Positions 59,809 to 64,000 of a stretch of 64,000 bases of DNA are shown one piece after another; position 1 is the stretch's first letter, and every line of letters begins with the position of its first letter. A program made the position numbers and the translations under genes. The notes below the pieces were generated by a model. The model worked only from the letters and a program-made list of their open reading frames with translations. It made no database searches and was not told where the DNA came from. The stretch comes from an uncultured Schumannella sp. GTDB taxonomy: Bacteria; Actinomycetota; Actinomycetes; Actinomycetales; Microbacteriaceae. The stretch lies in contig NZ_CAJQNT010000007.1 in the NCBI RefSeq assembly GCF_905479755.1, positions 1 to 64,000 on the forward strand. Reading direction: 5' to 3'.

Positions 59809-60240
59809 TCAGATTCGGCTGATCGAGAGTACGTAAAGAGAGGGCGGCGCGGGCGGCGCGAGCGTAGCCGCCTTGGCTACGAGAGTGACAAGGATCTGAC
59901 GGAGGAAAATCCGGCGGGTCAGGATCAGGTCAGCGGCGAGGAGTACCACCGTAACCAGCAAGACGAGCATGCACGCCACGGCGACTACCTCATGCGGCGC
60001 GCAGGCCACACCACATCCTTCGCTGCTCAGCGGGGTCGCGCCTCGATTCAGGACCGAGGTCATGACTTGCTCAGGGGACTGCACCGTTTGAACGGCGGCC
60101 ACTTTGCCGGGTCCGCTCGCGCTGACGCCTGCGCCATGATTCATGGCAAGAAGACAGACGAGGAGTGCAGCAACGCCAACCAGGCCGATCACCAGCCGAC
60201 GCCAGGCGCGATGGGGTGCGCGGCTCGTCACGCTTGTCAT
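59809..60240 (-). CDS. DUF6153-like small membrane protein
   Basis: 143 residues: transmembrane segment LVIGLVGVAALLVCLLAMNHGAG near 18-40, a middle loop with GCGVACAPH (two Cys and His, metal-binding in appearance), and a second helix VAVACMLVLLVTVVLLAADLIL. This matches the layout of the actinobacterial DUF6153 family, often found with copper genes. ATG 60240 with GGAGG; a TATACT -10 on the minus strand lies at 60281-60276. An in-frame ATG 18 codons earlier lacks a ribosome site. Confidence 0.7.
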   Translation of the reverse strand: MTSVTSRAPHRAWRRLVIGLVGVAALLVCLLAMNHGAGVSASGPGKVAAVQTVQSPEQVMTSVLNRGATPLSSEGCGVACAPHEVVAVACMLVLLVTVVLLAADLILTRRIFLRQILVTLVAKAATLAPPAPPSLYVLSISRI

Positions 60241-60367
60241 CCGCACCTCCCTGGCCTCTAGTCGATTCAGGAAGAAGTATAGCCGGGCCGCCATTCGCTC
60301 GAGCTAGGCGGTCACATGCTTGCAAGTCCGCGGCTCCAATCGAGTTCCGGGTTCCCCGGGCCGGGCC

Positions 60368-60384
60368 ATACCCCTCTAGGGAAT
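60368..60384. promoter_or_regulatory. CsoR-like operator before the WHTxxGRD membrane protein
   Basis: ATACCCCTCTAGGGAAT resembles the CsoR site at 47501 (TACCCC, 3-4 bp, GGG-containing arm) with one arm imperfect. It is in the gap between divergent DUF6153-like and the membrane protein gene. Confidence 0.6.
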
Positions 60385-60437
60385 GTGGGGGACACTTCTG
60401 ACCGTCGACGGCCCCACTTCGAACTAAGGAGGACATC

Positions 60438-61898
60438 TTGTCCACGTCTGACCGTCGCATCACGGACCCTGGACTGCGCGGCCGGGAGGCCGTGGCCGCT
60501 GCGATCGCAGCCGGTGCCGGCCTCTTCTCCGCCTATTGGGACGATGCCTGGCACACCACGCTCGGTCGTGACAGCGCCCTGATTCCCCCGCATCTGCTGC
60601 TCTACTCGTCCATCGTGTTCGTGGGGCTGGTGCTCGCAATTTGGGGAGTGCGGGTGCTGTGGCACGAGCGCTCGCTTCGCGCCCTCCTGCGCGCCCCGGG
60701 TTTCGCACTCGCCGCATCGGCGGCCGCGGCAACGGTGGTCGCTGCTCCGGCAGACGCGTTCTGGCACACGGCATTCGGTCGTGACGCCGTGCTCTGGTCG
60801 CCTCCCCACCTGCTCTCCGTCATCGCCACGATCGTACTGTTGGCGGCGCTGCTGATCGGGTTGGATGCTCGCGCCGGGCTGGTGGCGCGCGCCGCGCTCG
60901 GTGCCGCCCTCCTCGGGGCGTCTCAGATCGTGATCATGGAGTTCGACACCGACGTCCCCCAGTTCGCCGAGGTGCTCTACCTGCCGTTGCTGATTGCCAC
61001 CGCACTGGGTTCGGGCTGGGTGATCCTCGCACTGACGGGCGACCGGCGCGCGCTACCGGCCGCTGTCGCCGGATACCTCGCGTTTCGGGTGATCGTGCTG
61101 GTCGCGCTCGGGGCCGTGGGCTGGATTGCGCCGGATGCACCCCTGGCTCTGCTGGGGCTGTTCGTCCTCACGATGCGCGGCGGGGCGTGGCGGTGGCTCT
61201 TGGCGGCACTGGCGATCAGTGCCTTGCAGGTCGTCGCATCCGCCACCGGCCTCAGCAGCGTGGGACTTGTTACCGTCGCCCAGTCGCTGGTGGTCGTCGG
61301 AGCGGTCCTCGCCGGAGGTGCCGTGCTGCTGGTGGTGGGGCGGCGCGGGATCGTGGGAGCGGGTCTTGCCGGGCTCGTCCTGGTGGTGTCGCTGGTGGCC
61401 GCACCCGAGCCGTCGCCCGCCCAGGCCCACGACCCGGGGCAAGGGGCCTCGTTCGGGACCGCGACGATTGCGGTCTCCGGAGACGGAACCGGCCTCATAG
61501 AGGTGTCCGTCACCGACCTGGCGTCGGATACCGCGGAGAGCACGGCTCCGGTCCGAGTCGTGGCACGTCGAGCCGGGGAGTCCATCGAGGGCTCGCTGGC
61601 GGCAGACGTTGAGCGCGTCGGCAGCTTCTCGGGGTCGGTGCTGCTGCCGGAACCTGGCCTGTGGTTCGTGTACGCCCAGTTCGCCGAAGGGGGGCGGACC
61701 CTCGAGGTGTGGCTGCCCGTCGACCAGACGCTCACCTCGACCGTGAGTGAGCGCCGCGACCTGTACGAACCGGTGGCGGATGCGGGCTCCCCACCACCCG
61801 GGCAGATCACTCTAGGCGCGCTACTTCTGGCACTCGGCGCCGGCCTGTTGGTGTGGGCCGGAGTGTCGGTCGCCCGCCATCGGGCGACCGTGAGCTGA
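60438..61898 (+). CDS. Polytopic membrane protein with duplicated WHTxxGRD-PPHLL motif, copper-associated
   Basis: 486 residues from a TTG start at 60438 with a very strong AAGGAGG six bases upstream. About nine membrane segments (to ~330) are followed by an extracytoplasmic beta-rich domain (~335-455; GTATIAVSGDGTG ... LLPEPGLWFVYAQF) and a last helix. Two copies of one motif occur in the N-terminal half: AWHTTLGRD...PPHLL (~38-54) and FWHTAFGRD...PPHLL (~108-126), giving four conserved His. The C-terminal domain resembles YtkA/CopC-like sandwiches in layout only. With a CsoR-like site upstream and copper genes around, metal transport or binding is inferred; no family is recognised with confidence. 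Confidence 0.75.
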   Translation: MSTSDRRITDPGLRGREAVAAAIAAGAGLFSAYWDDAWHTTLGRDSALIPPHLLLYSSIVFVGLVLAIWGVRVLWHERSLRALLRAPGFALAASAAAATVVAAPADAFWHTAFGRDAVLWSPPHLLSVIATIVLLAALLIGLDARAGLVARAALGAALLGASQIVIMEFDTDVPQFAEVLYLPLLIATALGSGWVILALTGDRRALPAAVAGYLAFRVIVLVALGAVGWIAPDAPLALLGLFVLTMRGGAWRWLLAALAISALQVVASATGLSSVGLVTVAQSLVVVGAVLAGGAVLLVVGRRGIVGAGLAGLVLVVSLVAAPEPSPAQAHDPGQGASFGTATIAVSGDGTGLIEVSVTDLASDTAESTAPVRVVARRAGESIEGSLAADVERVGSFSGSVLLPEPGLWFVYAQFAEGGRTLEVWLPVDQTLTSTVSERRDLYEPVADAGSPPPGQITLGALLLALGAGLLVWAGVSVARHRATVS

Positions 61899-62227
61899 TC
61901 CAGAGTGTGCCGGATCTCATCCGCAGAGACGTTCGCACCGAACAGCGGACTTCCGGCTGCATCACGAGGCTTTAGCGCAGGGTGCCGACGGGGACCGGAT
62001 CGAAACCCACGGCATCCGTCAGCCCCTGCGATCACCTCGAGGCCGGCGGCCGAGGCGCCGAGATCCTGCTGACAAACGGGGGCGCCGCGCGGCTGAACCA
62101 CGTCGCCGAAGTCAGCGGAACACTCCGCGAACACCCCCCGAGTGCGCCGCGATCTGACCGCGATCATGAGCGGTGACGGGACCTAAGACTTTCGCGACCC
62201 TCCCTCGTCACGTCGACACTCGATCTC
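61899..62227. other. 329-bp intergenic region without a supported gene
   Basis: Between the membrane protein and the DUF1003 gene. Short open frames exist on both strands (for instance plus 61982-62176) but have no ribosome site and no recognisable protein; decayed coding sequence is possible. No terminator or repeat was seen. Confidence 0.5.
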
Positions 62228-62695
62228 ATGGACGACATCACGCCCGGCCGCCCGCTCGCGAACTGGCACAGCGATCACCAGGAGAAGCTCACCCGTGGGC
62301 GACTCGCCGCCGATTGGATGCGCAACGGCATGGGCTCCTGGACTTTCGTGGCGGGCTTCTGGGTCATCATGATCGCCTGGGCGACGGCCAACACTGTCTG
62401 GACCGGCTGGGACCCGTATCCCTTCATCCTGCTCAACCTCGTGCTGAGCATGATCGCCGGCCTCCAGGGCGCGATCCTCCTCATCGCCGCGAAACGTCAG
62501 GATGCCATCGCGGCGGCGCTCGCCCAGCACGACTACGAGACCAACGTCGCCGCTCGGCGCGAGATCGAGGAGCTGATGGAGATCAATCGGGCGCAGCTTG
62601 AGATCCTCCGCGATCTCCACACAACCTCTCGCTCGATTGGCGCTCCCGTCGTCGCAACTGCCAATGTCGCCTCAGGTGCCGAGCTGTCGCGCTGA
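62228..62695 (+). CDS. DUF1003-family membrane protein
   Basis: 155 residues: cytoplasmic N-terminus, two transmembrane helices (GSWTFVAGFWVIMIAWATANTVW in parts; PFILLNLVLSMIAGLQGAILLIA), then a coiled-coil-like tail (DYETNVAARREIEELMEINRAQLEIL in parts). The pattern WxxxN...WDPYPFILLNL...Q is the DUF1003 signature. Function unknown; these genes often accompany stress or metal loci. ATG 62228 has no strong ribosome site. Confidence 0.85.
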   Translation: MDDITPGRPLANWHSDHQEKLTRGRLAADWMRNGMGSWTFVAGFWVIMIAWATANTVWTGWDPYPFILLNLVLSMIAGLQGAILLIAAKRQDAIAAALAQHDYETNVAARREIEELMEINRAQLEILRDLHTTSRSIGAPVVATANVASGAELSR

Positions 62696-62829
62696 AAATC
62701 CGTCAGTCACCCGCAGACGACTGGTCCTGTCGACGACGCGGCGGCGACCTCTTCTCCGCGAGGTCTCGCTCATGCGCTCGGACAGATATCTCCCAAAGCT
62801 AACCGGAATGACTCGCGTCACTCCACGCT

Positions 62830-62850
62830 TATACCCCCAGAGGGTATAGT
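62830..62850 (+). promoter_or_regulatory. CsoR operator overlapping the -10 of the copper ATPase gene
   Basis: TATACCC-CCAGA-GGGTATA is a perfect 7-5-7 palindrome of the CsoR type (62830-62848); TATAGT at 62845-62850 reads as the -10 hexamer, so a bound repressor would cover the promoter. The start codon is 52 bp downstream. Confidence 0.82.
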
Positions 62851-62901
62851 CTTGGATGAGGTGTGGCGCCGCGTCGCCGACCGAGACGAAGGAGTAACGC
62901 C

Positions 62902-64000
62902 GTGAGTGTTTTGATCGTGGTCGTAGCTGTACTGCTGACGAGCCTGTTGGCGTGGTACTTCTTCGCCCCGCGCGCTTCGAAGCGTGCGGCCGTCGAGGGC
63001 GATCTGCAGGTCCAGACGATCACAGTGAGGGGTGGCTACTCGCCGAGCGTCGTCGAGGTCGTGCAGGGTGTCCGGACGCGACTGCTGTTCGACCGGCAGG
63101 AGACGGGCGAGTGCTCGTCTCGAGTCGTGTTGCCGGAGTTCAAGGTGAACCAGGGCCTGCCCGCCTACGCGACCACCGCCGTGGAGTTCGTGCCGGGCGA
63201 GGTCGGTGATTTCGGCTTCGCGTGCGGGATGAACATGCTGCACGGCACCGTCAGAGTCGTGCCGGCGTCCATCGATGCAGACCGCACCGCGACAGCGGTG
63301 CTCGAGGCACCCACGATCCTCGAGACGGGCCCCACCGAGTCCGTCGACGACGCCGTGGAGGATGACGGTGCCCAGGAAGCGGCCGAGCACGCCAAGGAGA
63401 TCGCCGACCTCAGCCGACGGGTGATCGTCGGCGCCGTGCTGACGTTGCCGGTGTTCCTCGCGGTGATGGCTCATGACGTTTTCGGGGCTTCGTGGGTGCC
63501 GCCGCTGCTGCTTGCACCGTGGTTCCAGTTCCTCCTGATTACCCCGGTGATGTTCTACACGGGGTGGCCGATCCACCGCACTGGATGGTTGGCACTGGCC
63601 AACCGGCAGGCCGAGATGAACTCGCTCATCACGCTGGGCACGATCGCCGCATACGGGTTCAGCCTGGTGGCCGCCTTCATCCCCTGGGTGCTGCCCGCCG
63701 ATGCCCGCGGCGTCTACTTCGAAGCGGTGGGCGTCATCTTGACCCTGATCCTGCTCGGCAGGCTCCTGGAGACCAGGGCCAAGGCCGGCACGGGCGAGGC
63801 GATCCGAACCCTGATCGGTTTGCAGCCGCGCACAGCGCGCGTGGTCCGTGGCGACAGCGAGCTGGAGATCCCGGTCGGCGAAGTCGCGGTCGGTGACATT
63901 CTGGTGATCCGTCCCGGAGAGAAGCTCCCGGTCGATGGACAGGTGACAGAAGGCAGCTCGGCGGTCGATGAAGCGATGATCACCGGAGAGCCGATCCCCG
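62902..64000 (+). CDS. Cupredoxin-P-type copper ATPase fusion, cut by the window edge
   Basis: 366 residues readable, no stop before the edge. GTG 62902 with AAGGAG upstream. A first transmembrane anchor ([19 protein letters not shown]) leads to an extracytoplasmic cupredoxin-like domain (~35-120) with GECSSR (C71) and the blue-copper-like loop C108-G-M-N-M-L-H114. After an acidic linker come P1B-ATPase membrane helices (~175-300; [16 protein letters not shown], typical CopA) and the actuator domain ending in MITGEP. No HMA domain is present: the cupredoxin seems to take its place. Likely Cu(I) exporter CopA-type, under a CsoR operator; the CPC motif and DKTGT lie beyond the window. Confidence 0.9.
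   Translation, partial: MSVLIVVVAVLLTSLLAWYFFAPRASKRAAVEGDLQVQTITVRGGYSPSVVEVVQGVRTRLLFDRQETGECSSRVVLPEFKVNQGLPAYATTAVEFVPGEVGDFGFACGMNMLHGTVRVVPASIDADRTATAVLEAPTILETGPTESVDDAVEDDGAQEAAEHAKEIADLSRRVIVGAVLTLPVFLAVMAHDVFGASWVPPLLLAPWFQFLLITPVMFYTGWPIHRTGWLALANRQAEMNSLITLGTIAAYGFSLVAAFIPWVLPADARGVYFEAVGVILTLILLGRLLETRAKAGTGEAIRTLIGLQPRTARVVRGDSELEIPVGEVAVGDILVIRPGEKLPVDGQVTEGSSAVDEAMITGEPIP

Noticed and set aside
61982-62176. Small plus-strand gene before DUF1003.
   Set aside because: No ribosome site, no recognisable composition or family; left as unexplained intergenic sequence.
51115-64000. Right-hand copy of the tRNA-Glu attachment repeat within the window.
   Set aside because: No second copy of the tRNA 3' end sequence was found to the right; the island's far end would be outside the window.

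Overview
This window is a high-GC actinobacterial chromosome segment. The cydABDC set, a DevR/DevS (DosR/DosS) pair, LAXTG-type anchoring, many GTG/TTG starts, several likely leaderless genes and the block serA, leuB, ilvE, FAH hydrolase, MFS, gltX all point to Micrococcales, most likely Microbacteriaceae. That placement is inference from gene content, not a database match.

Layout. 0-4.5 kb: a molybdenum hydroxylase of the xanthine dehydrogenase family (iron-sulfur and Mo domains fused, plus an FAD subunit) facing two small membrane proteins. 4.5-8 kb: a D-lactate dehydrogenase-like flavoprotein/Fe-S protein divergent from an LldR-like GntR regulator, with a symmetric promoter/operator between them. 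8-14.2 kb: a compact catabolic cluster (RuBisCO-like protein, DUF1537 acid-sugar kinase, GH127 glycosidase, Asp/Glu-racemase-family protein, SorC regulator), the best candidate here for an uncharacterised pathway. 14.3-23.4 kb: serine and branched-chain amino acid core genes ending in gltX.

23.4-44.7 kb is a hypoxia/dormancy neighbourhood. DevR and a DevS that keeps the haem histidine are surrounded by a BON protein, a split-barrel flavin-type protein, a b-type cytochrome, a universal stress protein, a four-domain CoA-disulfide-reductase/rhodanese/TusA/DsrE protein, pta-ackA and cydAB-cydDC. Four matching DevR-type boxes (GGGACCTTCGGCMC or close) sit in front of these transcription units, so the region reads as one regulon: sensing of redox/O2, fermentation to acetate with substrate-level ATP, a high-affinity terminal oxidase and stress proteins. 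An IS481-family element and a BlaI/M56 pair lie inside it. A 0.8-kb non-coding stretch at 28.8-29.6 kb carries three almost identical 111-bp inverted-repeat units.

44.7-51.2 kb: tRNA-Gln, a TSUP permease, MBL hydrolase, acetyl-xylan-esterase-like hydrolase, csoR-copB copper resistance with its operator, a lipid kinase and tRNA-Glu. Two 95-bp inverted-repeat elements of one family occur here: one intergenic, one inside the linker of the CydDC coding sequence. From tRNA-Glu rightwards is an apparent genomic island: a broken tyrosine integrase, an IS3 element, a system II cytochrome c maturation operon (ccdA, DUF3105, small membrane protein, ccsB, resB, lgt, TlpA-like lipoprotein), a DUF6153-like protein, an unusual membrane protein with a duplicated WHTxxGRD motif, a DUF1003 protein and, cut by the window edge, a cupredoxin-P-type ATPase fusion. 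CsoR-like operators precede the last copper genes, linking them to the csoR locus at 47.5 kb.
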